A program made the translations under genes and the position numbers. From Cerasibacillus sp036516575 (lineage in GTDB: Bacteria > Bacillota > Bacilli > Bacillales > Amphibacillaceae), in NCBI RefSeq assembly GCF_036516575.1, contig NZ_DATBTY010000034.1, positions 12,970 to 76,969 on the forward strand: a stretch of 64,000 bases of DNA, read 5' to 3'. Every line of letters begins with the position of its first letter. Within the stretch, counting starts at the first letter, position 1. Shown piece after piece: positions 8,103 to 16,180 of this stretch. The notes below the pieces were generated by a model. That model did no database searches and was not told the origin of the DNA. It saw only the letters and a list, made by a program, of their open reading frames with translations.

Positions 8103-8298
8103 CCTATCAAAAATCAAACATCGTATCTACTTCTCCAGTTCTAATTAATAGAGTAATCCAAAAAATAATTACATATAGAAAAGATGTGAAATAGAAAAGT
8201 AACGACTATGAGTACATACCAAAAACTTCAACTCTAGCTTCAAACAAATTTCCGTCTCATTCGTAAGTCATAATAAATGTTATAGGTGTGGTGATTGA

Positions 8299-9573
8299 AT
8301 GTCATTAACAATTGGACAATTAGAAGAGCTAACATTGAAAGAAATCTACACGTTAGCAAGAGAGTATAAAATTTCATATTATGCAAAGTTAACAAAGAAG
8401 GAACTTATTTTTGCTATTTTAAAAGCCCAAGCAGAAAAAGACGGCTACTCATTTATGGACGGAATTTTGGAAATAATACCATCTGAAGGATTTGGATTTT
8501 TACGACCGATTAATTATTCGCCAAGTGCTGAAGATATCTATATATCAGCATCGCAAATTCGTCGTTTTGATTTAAGAAATGGGGACAAAGTATCCGGAAA
8601 AGTCCGCCCACCGAAGGAAAATGAACGCTATTTTGGTTTATTACATGTTGATGCTGTTAATGGGGATGACCCAGAAGCGGCGAAAGAACGAGTTCACTTT
8701 CCTGCTTTAACAGCACTTTATCCAAATCGTTTTATGCAATTAGAAACGACTACAAATCAATTATCGACTAGAATTATCGATCTAATGACACCAGTTGGGT
8801 TTGGTCAACGTGGCTTAATCGTTGCACCACCAAAAGCTGGCAAGACAATCTTACTTAAACAAATCGCTAATAGTATATCTGTGAATCACCCAGAAGCTAA
8901 ACTCATTATTCTATTAGTAGACGAACGCCCGGAAGAAGTCACTGATATTGAACGATCTGTTCACCCAGATGTCGATGTCGTCAGTTCAACATTTGACGAA
9001 CTACCAGAGAACCATATTAAAGTATCAGAGCTTGTTTTAGAACGAGCGATGCGATTAGTTGAACATAAAAAAGATGTTATTGTTCTGATGGATAGTATTA
9101 CACGACTAGCACGTGCATACAATCTAGTCATACCGCCAAGCGGCCGTACTTTATCAGGTGGAATTGACCCAGCAGCATTCCACCGTCCGAAGCGATTTTT
9201 TGGAGCGGCAAGAAATATTGAAGAAGGTGGTAGCTTTACTATCTTAGCAACCGCTTTAGTTGATACAGGCTCACGTATGGATGATGTGATTTATGAAGAA
9301 TTTAAAGGAACCGGGAATATGGAGCTACATCTTGATCGTCATCTAGCAGAAAGAAGAATTTTCCCTGCGATTGATATTTTACGTTCCGGCACGAGAAAAG
9401 AAGAATTACTCGTTGACAAGTCTCATTTAGAGAAAATGTGGGCCATCCGTAAAACGATGCAAGATTCGCAAGACTTCCTCGAACGTTTCCTTCGTCGTCT
9501 AAAAGCTACTAAATCCAATGAAGAGTTTTTAGAAAGAATGGAAGAAGAGATGAAACGCCGTAAGATGAAATAA
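8299..9573 (+). CDS. rho: Transcription termination factor Rho
   Basis: Hexameric RNA-dependent ATPase that ends transcription of untranslated RNA. The protein is 424 aa (427 in B. subtilis). N-terminal Rho-N domain (residues 1-50), CSD-like primary RNA-binding domain with GFGFLRPINYSPSAEDIYIS (about 65-85), Walker A PPKAGKT (about 177-183), Walker B VIVLMDSITRLARAYN, Q-loop/R-loop region GGIDPAAFHRPKRFFGAAR. ATG at 8299 after AGGTGTGGTG. Promoter and long leader are described separately; the L31 gene follows with its own promoter. Confidence 0.96.
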   Translation: MSLTIGQLEELTLKEIYTLAREYKISYYAKLTKKELIFAILKAQAEKDGYSFMDGILEIIPSEGFGFLRPINYSPSAEDIYISASQIRRFDLRNGDKVSGKVRPPKENERYFGLLHVDAVNGDDPEAAKERVHFPALTALYPNRFMQLETTTNQLSTRIIDLMTPVGFGQRGLIVAPPKAGKTILLKQIANSISVNHPEAKLIILLVDERPEEVTDIERSVHPDVDVVSSTFDELPENHIKVSELVLERAMRLVEHKKDVIVLMDSITRLARAYNLVIPPSGRTLSGGIDPAAFHRPKRFFGAARNIEEGGSFTILATALVDTGSRMDDVIYEEFKGTGNMELHLDRHLAERRIFPAIDILRSGTRKEELLVDKSHLEKMWAIRKTMQDSQDFLERFLRRLKATKSNEEFLERMEEEMKRRKMK

Positions 9574-9608
9574 TCAATTGCTAAAAAATATTTTTTACAA
9601 TCTATCTA

Positions 9609-9637
9609 TTGCATTAAGAACGACACATTGGTATAAT
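9609..9637 (+). promoter_or_regulatory. Promoter of rpmE
   Basis: TTGCAT (9609-9614), 17 bases, TATAAT (9632-9637). The roughly 90-base leader that follows has a small hairpin, AAAGAG-G-CTCTTT (about 9671-9683). L31 leaders in some Firmicutes are regulatory, but I cannot show that this one belongs to that class. Confidence 0.7.
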
Positions 9638-9732
9638 CTTAACGTGAGTTTAGAAAAGGTGTGCGAACCTAAAGAGGCTCTTTACAATAACTCTGTTTCC
9701 AAAGGATTCAGGGCAAAAAGGAGTGGAAAGAC

Positions 9733-9978
9733 ATGAAGAAAGGTATTCATCCGGAATATAGAAAAGTTGTATTTCTTGATACAAGCTCGGATTTTAAATT
9801 CTTGAGTGGTTCAACAAAAACTTCTGACGAAACAATTGAGTGGGAAGATGGAAATACGTATCCACTTATTCGTGTGGAAATCAGCTCAGCTTCACACCCG
9901 TTTTACACAGGTAAGCAAAAAGCTGATAAAGCCGGTGGACGTATTGATCGCTTCAAGAAAAAATATAATCTTAAGTAA
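9733..9978 (+). CDS. rpmE2: 50S ribosomal protein L31, type B (zinc-independent)
   Basis: L31 joins the two ribosomal subunits at the central bridge. The protein is 81 aa. It begins MKKGIHPEYRKVVFLDTSS and ends with HPFYTGKQKADKAGGRIDRF, but the zinc-binding Cys pairs of type A L31 are absent, so it is type B. In B. subtilis the rho-adjacent gene is the zinc-binding form and the type B form (YtiA) is elsewhere under Zur. Here the zinc-free form holds the rho locus; other Firmicutes such as staphylococci do the same. No Zur box was recognised upstream. Confidence 0.93.
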   Translation: MKKGIHPEYRKVVFLDTSSDFKFLSGSTKTSDETIEWEDGNTYPLIRVEISSASHPFYTGKQKADKAGGRIDRFKKKYNLK

Positions 9979-9990
9979 GCAAAATAAATA

Positions 9991-10028
9991 AAAACAGGCA
10001 AACCCACTGTCGCTTGCCTGTTTTTTTT
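9991..10028 (+). terminator. Terminator after rpmE
   Basis: AAACAGGCAA pairs with TTGCCTGTTT around ACCCACTGTCGC, followed by eight T. Strong intrinsic terminator. Confidence 0.95.
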
Positions 10029-10079
10029 ACGTGTATTATCTGTTTACTGTCCGCTAACTGGTGAAAGGAGATACCCAGT

Positions 10080-10664
10080 ATGTACGTTATGCAACAAAAT
10101 GGTTGGGTTGAAGTGATTTGTGGAAGCATGTTTTCAGGAAAATCTGAAGAATTGATTCGTCGTATACGACGAGCGAAATATGGAAAGCAATCAGTCATCG
10201 TATTTAAACCTGCCATTGATGATCGCTATTCGGAGGAGCATATCGTTTCTCATAATGGAACATCTTTTACGGCATATCCCATTAGCCAATCAATGGAAAT
10301 TCTTGACATTGCTACTAGCGAAATTGATGTTGTCGGTATAGATGAAGCCCAGTTTTTTGATGAGAAAATCACTAAAGTCGCTGATCAATTAGCTAAGCGA
10401 GGGATTCGTGTCATCGTGGCAGGCTTAGATACGGATTTCCGTGGCGAACCATTCGGGCAAATGCCAAAACTGATGGCGTTAGCAGAATCGGTCACAAAGC
10501 TCAATGCTATCTGTCCCGTATGCGGTTCACCAGCTAGTCGTACACAGCGCTTAATTGACGGCAAGCCTGCATCGTATCATGACCCTGTCATCATGGTTGG
10601 TGCGTCAGAATCATATGAACCAAGATGCCGTCACCACCATGAAGTCCCGAATACGCCTGAATAA
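10080..10664 (+). CDS. tdk: Thymidine kinase Tdk
   Basis: Phosphorylates thymidine to dTMP in pyrimidine salvage. The protein is 194 aa (195 in B. subtilis). P-loop GSMFSGKSEELIRR near the N terminus, Walker B-like GIDEAQFF with the catalytic Glu, lasso region, and a zinc site formed by CPVCG and CRHHH near the C terminus. ATG at 10080 follows GAAAGGAG; a second ATG at 10089 is possible but has poorer spacing. Position between rpmE and prfA is conserved in Bacillus. Confidence 0.95.
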   Translation: MYVMQQNGWVEVICGSMFSGKSEELIRRIRRAKYGKQSVIVFKPAIDDRYSEEHIVSHNGTSFTAYPISQSMEILDIATSEIDVVGIDEAQFFDEKITKVADQLAKRGIRVIVAGLDTDFRGEPFGQMPKLMALAESVTKLNAICPVCGSPASRTQRLIDGKPASYHDPVIMVGASESYEPRCRHHHEVPNTPE

Positions 10665-10705
10665 AATAAAATACGCACTTGTGACAACATATAATTAGAA
10701 TCCAC

Positions 10706-10729
10706 GCCCCAACACGACGGGGCTTTTTT
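10706..10729 (+). terminator. Terminator after tdk
   Basis: GCCCC (10706-10710) pairs with GGGGC (10719-10723), followed by TTTTTT. Short but canonical. Confidence 0.85.
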
Positions 10730-10730
10730 A

Positions 10731-11005
10731 ATTAATTATGACTAAGGGTTATCATAGAATATAACACGACTGCCGCGTTCAATGCGACGTAACCTCGTTT
10801 CTCATTCATCAGAAAAGGGCTCATTTTATCCCTAATGCAATCCAATCTCGCTTCTCGTTCATCCAATAAGGTTTCATTGAGCCTCCGGTACGATATAATC
10901 TCCTCAAGATTCTTCCGATTAGCTAGCGTTAAAATTAATCATCATAGGAATGGCATCTTATTTATTTCAAAAAAGCACAATTTCTTAAGAAACGCCATTC
11001 CGACT
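10731..11005 (+). other. Intergenic gap with degenerate repeats and an inverted repeat
   Basis: No credible gene. CTCGTTTCTCATTCATC (10794-10810) recurs as CTCGCTTCTCGTTCATC (10847-10863), 53 bases apart, and GCGTTCAATGCG (about 10775) resembles the core of the 52-bp repeat; this looks like a decayed piece of that family. GGAATGGC (10947-10954) and GCCATTCC (10994-11001) form an inverted repeat just upstream of the prfA -35. Confidence 0.45.
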
Positions 11006-11035
11006 TTGACCAGACGCTATTGGATATACTATAAT
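11006..11035 (+). promoter_or_regulatory. prfA promoter
   Basis: TTGACC (11006-11011), 18 bases, TATAAT (11030-11035), giving a short leader before prfA at 11068. Confidence 0.75.
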
Positions 11036-11067
11036 TATACTGTTAAGCATAGTGAGGTGAACAAAAC

Positions 11068-12141
11068 ATGTTAGAACGATTACAGTCGATTGAAGACCGT
11101 TATCATACATTAAATGAAAAATTAAGTGACCCAGAAGTCATCAATAATCCAAATAAGCTTCGTGAATATTCAAAGGAACAATCCGATCTTCAAGAGGTTG
11201 TCCAAGTGTATCGTCAGTACAAAACGGTCATTGAAGAATTGAAAGATGCTAAATCAATGATAGAGGACGATCTTGACGAAGAAATGCAAGAAATGGTTAA
11301 AATGGAAGTAGAAGAATTATCCGAACAAGAAACACAATTAGCAGAACAGCTGAAGATTCTCCTCTTACCAAAAGACCCGAACGATGACAAAAACGTCATC
11401 ATGGAAATTCGTGGCGCTGCTGGTGGGGATGAAGCAGCATTATTTGCTGGTGATTTATACCGGATGTATTCACGCTTCGCCGAAAGCCAAGGTTGGAAAA
11501 CGGAAGTGATTGAATCCCATTCGACAGGAGTTGGCGGTTATAAAGAAATCATTTTCATGATCCATGGGAAAGGCGCTTATTCCAAGCTAAAATATGAAAA
11601 TGGTGCACACCGTGTCCAACGTGTTCCAGAAACAGAATCTGGCGGACGAATCCATACATCAACAGCGACGGTTGCTGTTTTACCAGAAGCGGAAGATGTC
11701 GAAGTTGATATTCATGAAAAGGATATCCGAGTCGACACTTTCGCATCAAGTGGACCAGGTGGCCAAAGTGTTAACACGACGATGTCTGCTGTTCGATTAA
11801 CACATACTCCAACAGGGATTGTCGTCTCCTGTCAAGACGAAAAATCACAAATTAAAAACAAAGAAAAAGCAATGAAAGTTCTCCGCGCACGTGTATACGA
11901 TAAATTCCAGCAAGAAGCACAAGCTGAGTATGACGAAACACGTAAATCAGCCGTTGGAACCGGTGACCGTTCAGAGCGGATTCGGACGTATAATTTTCCA
12001 CAAAGCCGTGTCACAGATCATCGCATCGGCTTAACATTACAAAAGCTCGAGCAAATTTTAGAAGGAAAATTAGATGAAATTATCGAAGCATTACTTGTTG
12101 AGGACCAAACGAAACGTCTTGAAGAAATAGGAAGTAAATGA
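11068..12141 (+). CDS. prfA: Peptide chain release factor 1
   Basis: Recognises UAA and UAG stop codons and releases the nascent chain. The protein is 357 aa. GGQ catalytic motif in SSGPGGQSVNTT at about residues 231-233, preceded by the codon-recognition domain with RVPETESGGRIHTSTATV. ATG with GAGGTGAAC upstream. The next gene, prmC, encodes the methyltransferase that modifies the GGQ glutamine; the 22-base spacing suggests cotranscription. Confidence 0.96.
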   Translation: MLERLQSIEDRYHTLNEKLSDPEVINNPNKLREYSKEQSDLQEVVQVYRQYKTVIEELKDAKSMIEDDLDEEMQEMVKMEVEELSEQETQLAEQLKILLLPKDPNDDKNVIMEIRGAAGGDEAALFAGDLYRMYSRFAESQGWKTEVIESHSTGVGGYKEIIFMIHGKGAYSKLKYENGAHRVQRVPETESGGRIHTSTATVAVLPEAEDVEVDIHEKDIRVDTFASSGPGGQSVNTTMSAVRLTHTPTGIVVSCQDEKSQIKNKEKAMKVLRARVYDKFQQEAQAEYDETRKSAVGTGDRSERIRTYNFPQSRVTDHRIGLTLQKLEQILEGKLDEIIEALLVEDQTKRLEEIGSK

Positions 12142-12163
12142 TATAACGAAAACGGTGGAATGT

Positions 12164-13015
12164 ATGAAAAACAATGCTAAACAATATGAAGTCCTCAAAT
12201 GGGCTTCTCTTTTTTTAAAAGAACATCAGCGCGAACCATATGTAGCAGAGATCTTATTACAACATTATTTAAATATATCACGTGCCCAATTCCTAGCGAA
12301 TATGCGAGACATAATTCCCGTAGCAATCTTCGAGAAATATAAACAGGCCATCTATCGACATGCGAAAACGGGTATCCCAGTCCAGCATATCATCGGAAAG
12401 ACTTTTTTTTACGGACGGGAATTTCATGTGACAAAAGATGTTCTCATTCCCCGTATGGAAACAGAAGAACTTGTACAATGCGTTCTGAAAAAAACACAAA
12501 CTGAAGAATCGCTAACGATTGTTGATCTCGGTACGGGAAGTGGTGTCATTGCGATAACACTCGCATTAGAGTCGCCACATCAAATCTTTGCTACTGATTT
12601 ATCAGACAAAGCACTCGAAATCGCTCAAAGAAATGCTGCATCATTAGAAGCAACTATTCATTTTTATCAGGGGGATTTTTTACAACCGATAATTGATCAA
12701 GATATCTGTCCGGATGTTATCGTTTCAAATCCACCCTATATCGCCCGAAAAGATGCATCATATTTATCAGACACGGTAAAAGACTTTGATCCCGCTTTAG
12801 CATTATTTGCTGATCACGACGGCTTAAAAGCATACGAAACAATTGTTCACCAAATAACCAAATTAAACAATCATCCAAAGCAATTATTTTTTGAAATCGG
12901 CTATAATCAAGGCGAAGCCGTCGCTAAGATTATCCGCCAATCATTTCCAATCGCACAAGTATCTGTCCATCAAGATATAAACGGAAAAGACCGAATCATC
13001 CATGCCCAACTTTGA
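12164..13015 (+). CDS. prmC: Release factor glutamine methyltransferase PrmC
   Basis: SAM-dependent N5-methylation of the GGQ glutamine in release factors. The protein is 283 aa. N-terminal helical domain, then the SAM-binding motif TIVDLGTGSGVIAITLA and the catalytic NPPY in DVIVSNPPYIARK, defining the HemK/PrmC family. ATG at 12164 is chosen because GGTGGA (12154-12159) is well spaced; a GTG at 12155 would overlap that site. It lies immediately downstream of prfA, its substrate's gene. Confidence 0.94.
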   Translation: MKNNAKQYEVLKWASLFLKEHQREPYVAEILLQHYLNISRAQFLANMRDIIPVAIFEKYKQAIYRHAKTGIPVQHIIGKTFFYGREFHVTKDVLIPRMETEELVQCVLKKTQTEESLTIVDLGTGSGVIAITLALESPHQIFATDLSDKALEIAQRNAASLEATIHFYQGDFLQPIIDQDICPDVIVSNPPYIARKDASYLSDTVKDFDPALALFADHDGLKAYETIVHQITKLNNHPKQLFFEIGYNQGEAVAKIIRQSFPIAQVSVHQDINGKDRIIHAQL

Positions 13016-13017
13016 AC

Positions 13018-13064
13018 GACTCACCACTTAACGCACTAAAGAGTTTGAAGTGAGAGTCTTCCAT
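13018..13064 (+). terminator. Weak terminator-like hairpin after prmC
   Basis: GACTC and CACTT on the left pair with AAGTG and GAGTC (13048-13058) on the right, with a small internal loop; only a short pyrimidine tail follows. Confidence 0.45.
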
Positions 13065-13090
13065 TAATCATAAATTATTTAAAAATACTA

Positions 13091-13120
13091 GTTTAAAAGA
13101 TTCATCTCTTGCCCATAATG
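13091..13120 (+). promoter_or_regulatory. Candidate sigma-F promoter of spoIIR
   Basis: GTTTA (13091-13095) fits the sigma-F/G -35 GYWTA; after 15 bases GCCCATAATG (13111-13120) partly fits GGnRAnAnTR. spoIIR is forespore sigma-F dependent in B. subtilis. The spoIIQ upstream region has a site of the same form and spacing. Confidence 0.5.
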
Positions 13121-13149
13121 TAAACAAATCAATTTTAAAGGGGTCCAAG

Positions 13150-13743
13150 ATGATGCGAAATAAACTAGTATTTTTTGTCTTTATTATTGTCTTTTTAATA
13201 TTTAGCCACCCTGGCGTAGGTGAAGGGAATCCGTCAGAACCATTAATCATTCCAGATGAAGCGATTCGTTTAAGGATATTGGCTAATAGTGATACACCAT
13301 TTGACCAAGAAATAAAATTGCATATTCGTGATGAAGTTAACGAGCAAATTTCAACTTGGGTTGAACATTTAACTGATCTTGAAGCAGCAAGACAACTCAT
13401 TTCTAATAATATAGATGCCATTGAGCAAACAATAGAAAACACTTTAAGACAATACAATGTCACATATGATTTTCAAGTTTCTTACCAGGAAAAGGTCTTA
13501 TTTCCCGATAAAACATATGGTAACATACATTATCCTGCTGGTGAGTATGAAGCAGTGCTTATTACTCTTGGCTCTGGGGAAGGTAAAAATTGGTGGTGTG
13601 TCTTATTTCCGCCGCTTTGTTTTCTTGATTTTGCTACTGAAGTTGAAGCAGCAACAGAGCCTTTAGATGAAGCGGAGACAGAAGATGAAGAAGTTGAAGT
13701 CAAATTCTTCCTTTTGGATTGGCTAGTTAATCTATTTGAATAG
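13150..13743 (+). CDS. spoIIR: Stage II sporulation signalling protein SpoIIR
   Basis: Forespore-secreted signal that triggers SpoIIGA processing of pro-sigma-E in the mother cell. The protein is 197 aa. N-terminal signal/anchor (residues 1-25), then PDEAIRLRILANSDTPFDQE, YPAGEYEAVLITLGSGEG and NWWCVLFPPLCFLDF, the strongly conserved blocks. The C-terminal region is acidic and shorter than in B. subtilis but ends with the related KFFLLDWLVNLFE. Two adjacent ATGs (13150, 13153) are possible. Confidence 0.95.
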   Translation: MMRNKLVFFVFIIVFLIFSHPGVGEGNPSEPLIIPDEAIRLRILANSDTPFDQEIKLHIRDEVNEQISTWVEHLTDLEAARQLISNNIDAIEQTIENTLRQYNVTYDFQVSYQEKVLFPDKTYGNIHYPAGEYEAVLITLGSGEGKNWWCVLFPPLCFLDFATEVEAATEPLDEAETEDEEVEVKFFLLDWLVNLFE

Positions 13744-13797
13744 CATAAACACATTTCTTCTATCATATGTTTAAGTAATATGAAAGGAGAGAGTCTG

Positions 13798-14205
13798 ATG
13801 AAACTAGCAAAAGCCCATACTGTTCAAGGCCCTTTACTAGAATCTTTTATCAAAACAGCTACATCCTTGGATAAAGGTCATTTAATTAAAGAGGGTTATG
13901 TCATTCAAACAAACGATTGTATTAAAGGATGTTTTATTTTAACACAAGTTTCAGATGAAGACTATTGGCTAAAACAGTTATTTATTCATCCAGAAATGAC
14001 ACGAAATCTACCAATCTTACTTGAAACAATTATCATGATGACGCGAGAGTTAAATGGAAGGAAACTATATATTCACAGTCATCAAGTCCTATTAGATATC
14101 ATTTTAGATGCCTTATATTTTGAAAAAACGCGTGATATACCATCTGCACTTGAAAACATTCAAAAGCAGTCTGGGAAATGGTGGCATTATTGCACAATTT
14201 CTTAA
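13798..14205 (+). CDS. ywlB: YwlB-like protein of unknown function (possible GNAT-type fold)
   Basis: Small cytoplasmic protein of 135 aa with no signal or membrane segment. Its location between spoIIR and ywlC matches B. subtilis ywlB, and the pattern GCFILTQVSDEDYWLKQLFI followed by a long helix resembles the central strands of an acetyltransferase fold. A typical acetyl-CoA loop is not obvious, so activity is not claimed. ATG at 13798 is used because AGGAGA (13785-13790) precedes it; an upstream ATG at 13780 would place the ribosome site inside the gene. Confidence 0.7.
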   Translation: MKLAKAHTVQGPLLESFIKTATSLDKGHLIKEGYVIQTNDCIKGCFILTQVSDEDYWLKQLFIHPEMTRNLPILLETIIMMTRELNGRKLYIHSHQVLLDIILDALYFEKTRDIPSALENIQKQSGKWWHYCTIS

Positions 14206-14219
14206 CAGAATTTCCAGAC

Positions 14220-14366
14220 TTATTCACAATATCCACAAACACATGTGAACAACCTGTGTAAAACGTTTATTTCATGTTAATAAATTGTAAAAAACATGTT
14301 TATCCATTGAGTTTTTCCACAAAAACAGCTATAACTGTGGACAACTCAATCAAAAACTGTGCATAA
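14220..14366 (+). promoter_or_regulatory. DnaA-box cluster upstream of ywlC
   Basis: Within 147 bases there are five 9-mers with one mismatch to TTATCCACA: TTATTCACA (14220), ATATCCACA (14229), TTTTCCACA (14313), and on the other strand TTGTCCACA (14336-14344) and TTATGCACA (14358-14366). Three more have two mismatches (14244, 14255, 14300). B. subtilis has a DnaA-box cluster in the same intergenic region (upstream of ywlC), one of several that titrate DnaA near oriC. Conservation of place supports function. Confidence 0.75.
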
Positions 14367-14451
14367 CATGTTGATGACCAATAAATTGTTAAAAAAATAG
14401 CGAAATTTACTCGTTTCTTCTAAAATAGAATAGAGAAAAGAGGTAACAGAT

Positions 14452-15480
14452 ATGATGAAGACAATTTATTGGCATGTAACGGAAGATGATGAACAACAGA
14501 TTGAAGCAATCCGAGAGGCGGCACAATTATTAATAGAAGGCCATACAGTCGCATTTCCAACTGAAACTGTCTATGGACTAGGTGCTGATGCAACAAATGA
14601 ACATGCCGTCAGGAAAATTTTCCAAGCAAAAGGACGGCCACAAGATAATCCGCTCATCGCCCATGTCGCGACAAAAAAACAACTTGTGGATATTGTGGAT
14701 AACTATAAACCGTATGTGGATAAATTAATTGATGTATTTTCACCAGGTCCGATTACGTATATTTTACCGAGCAATGATACATGTGCAATCAATGTGACAG
14801 CAGGACTCGATACGGTCGGTGTACGGATACCTGATCATCCGGTAGCTTTACAGTTATTGCAAGAAGCTAATGTGCCGGTTGCAGCACCAAGTGCTAATTT
14901 ATCAGGAAAACCGAGTCCAACAACAGCTAAACACGTCTGGGATGATTTAAATGGTAAAATTGCAGGTATTGTTGATGGTGGATTGACTGGTGTGGGCGTT
15001 GAATCAACTGTGGTTGATTGTACACAGGATATACCGGTCATTTTAAGACCGGGTGGTATTTCACAGGAAGAGCTTGAGCAAGTTGTCGGTCCTGTCAACG
15101 TCGATCCCGCCCTTAAAGATAAACAGAGTAAACCAAAAGCACCCGGAATGAAATATAAACACTATACACCAGAAGTTCCTCTCTTGCTAATTGACGGTCC
15201 GATTGAAAAATTAAATGAAATCGTAGCCCAAGCCCAACAAGAAGGACATCGAGTTGCCGTATTAATTAAAAATGACGATATCGATAAGATTCAGGTCGAT
15301 CAATATTACCCACTTGGGACTAGCTTACAAGATATCGCCAAACATTTATATGACGCACTACGCTCCTTTAAAAGGGAGGATACAGACATTATCATCTGTC
15401 AGACAGTCCCAGAAACTGGAATCGGGCAAGCAATCATGAATCGGCTAAAAAAAGCAGCACACAAAATCATCTCGCCCTAA
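14452..15480 (+). CDS. ywlC: Threonylcarbamoyl-AMP synthase (Sua5/YwlC)
   Basis: Makes L-threonylcarbamoyladenylate from threonine, bicarbonate and ATP, for the t6A37 modification of ANN-decoding tRNAs. The protein is 342 aa. N-terminal YrdC domain: FPTETVYGLGADA, KGRPQDNPLIAHV, GVRIPDHPVAL, PSANLSGKPSPTTAKHV, STVVD. C-terminal Sua5 domain starts after the linker SKPKAPGMKYKHYTPEVP. ATG with AGAGGTAAC upstream. The DnaA-box cluster occupies its upstream region. Confidence 0.94.
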   Translation: MMKTIYWHVTEDDEQQIEAIREAAQLLIEGHTVAFPTETVYGLGADATNEHAVRKIFQAKGRPQDNPLIAHVATKKQLVDIVDNYKPYVDKLIDVFSPGPITYILPSNDTCAINVTAGLDTVGVRIPDHPVALQLLQEANVPVAAPSANLSGKPSPTTAKHVWDDLNGKIAGIVDGGLTGVGVESTVVDCTQDIPVILRPGGISQEELEQVVGPVNVDPALKDKQSKPKAPGMKYKHYTPEVPLLLIDGPIEKLNEIVAQAQQEGHRVAVLIKNDDIDKIQVDQYYPLGTSLQDIAKHLYDALRSFKREDTDIIICQTVPETGIGQAIMNRLKKAAHKIISP

Positions 15481-15485
15481 TCATA

Positions 15486-15537
15486 AACCCCCTTATTCAG
15501 ACATATAGTGTACAAGCATATCTGAAGGGGGTTTTCT
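15486..15537 (+). terminator. Terminator after ywlC that includes the mntP ribosome site
   Basis: AACCCCC (15486-15492) and TTCAGA (15496-15501) pair with TCTGAA and GGGGGTT (15521-15533), then TTTTCTT. The 3' arm, GAAGGGGG, is also the only good Shine-Dalgarno sequence for the GTG of mntP at 15539. Termination, or sequestering of the ribosome site, would therefore limit mntP expression. Confidence 0.75.
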
Positions 15538-15538
15538 T

Positions 15539-16108
15539 GTGCCTGTCAATCTGTTATCAGAGATTGGTTCATTCTTGTTCATCGCTATTGCACTTGGGAT
15601 GGACGCTTTTTCTATTAGCCTTATTCTTGGCATTCAAAACATACGGCTCAAAACAGCACTCCTATTATCAATATTAATTGGTACTTGTCATATGATTTTA
15701 CCAGCCATTGGAATTGTATTAGGGCAAGCCCTGTTAAACAATATCGGACATGTAACAACTATTCTAAGTGGCTTATTATTATTTGGTATCGGAATACATA
15801 TGTTTATAGGCGCATTTTCGTCTTATGAGAGGAAAGCCTTTCAACTAGCTGGATTTGGCTTTATCCTGTTAGCCTTATCTGTTAGTATTGATAGTTTTTC
15901 AGTTGGGTTAAGCTTTGGCATGTCAGGCATTCACTCCTTTATAATGATACTCTTATTTGGCTTCGTAAGTAGTTTTCTCACTTTACTTGGTCTTCTCATA
16001 GGTAGAAAAATAAGCGGCATGCTCTCAACCTATAGTGAGTTATTAGGTGGTAGTATTTTAATGATTTTTGGGCTCACTATCATATTTAGCTCACTCATGA
16101 CCCGATAA
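15539..16108 (+). CDS. mntP: Manganese efflux pump MntP (YwlD)
   Basis: Membrane exporter of Mn2+. The protein is 189 aa with six predicted hydrophobic segments arranged as two repeats, each bearing the family's acidic motif: ALGMDAFSISL near residue 20 and LSVSIDSFSVGL near residue 120. GTG start; the Shine-Dalgarno AAGGGGG ends 7 bases before it, inside the upstream hairpin. The manganese riboswitch that controls mntP in many bacteria was not recognised. Position after ywlC is as in B. subtilis. Confidence 0.85.
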   Translation: MPVNLLSEIGSFLFIAIALGMDAFSISLILGIQNIRLKTALLLSILIGTCHMILPAIGIVLGQALLNNIGHVTTILSGLLLFGIGIHMFIGAFSSYERKAFQLAGFGFILLALSVSIDSFSVGLSFGMSGIHSFIMILLFGFVSSFLTLLGLLIGRKISGMLSTYSELLGGSILMIFGLTIIFSSLMTR

Positions 16109-16180
16109 ATCTCATCAGCAGTTCAACGAATAATATGGTATATTAATCATAAGACTTTAGAATCATATTGAGGTGTGAAA

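Noticed and set aside
10835..11074. 79-codon reading frame upstream of prfA
   Set aside because: It overlaps the prfA promoter and degenerate repeats, has no ribosome site and no recognisable protein pattern.
15481..15540. yybP-ykoY manganese riboswitch before mntP
   Set aside because: Only the ywlC terminator fits in the 58-base gap; the riboswitch's conserved loops are not present.
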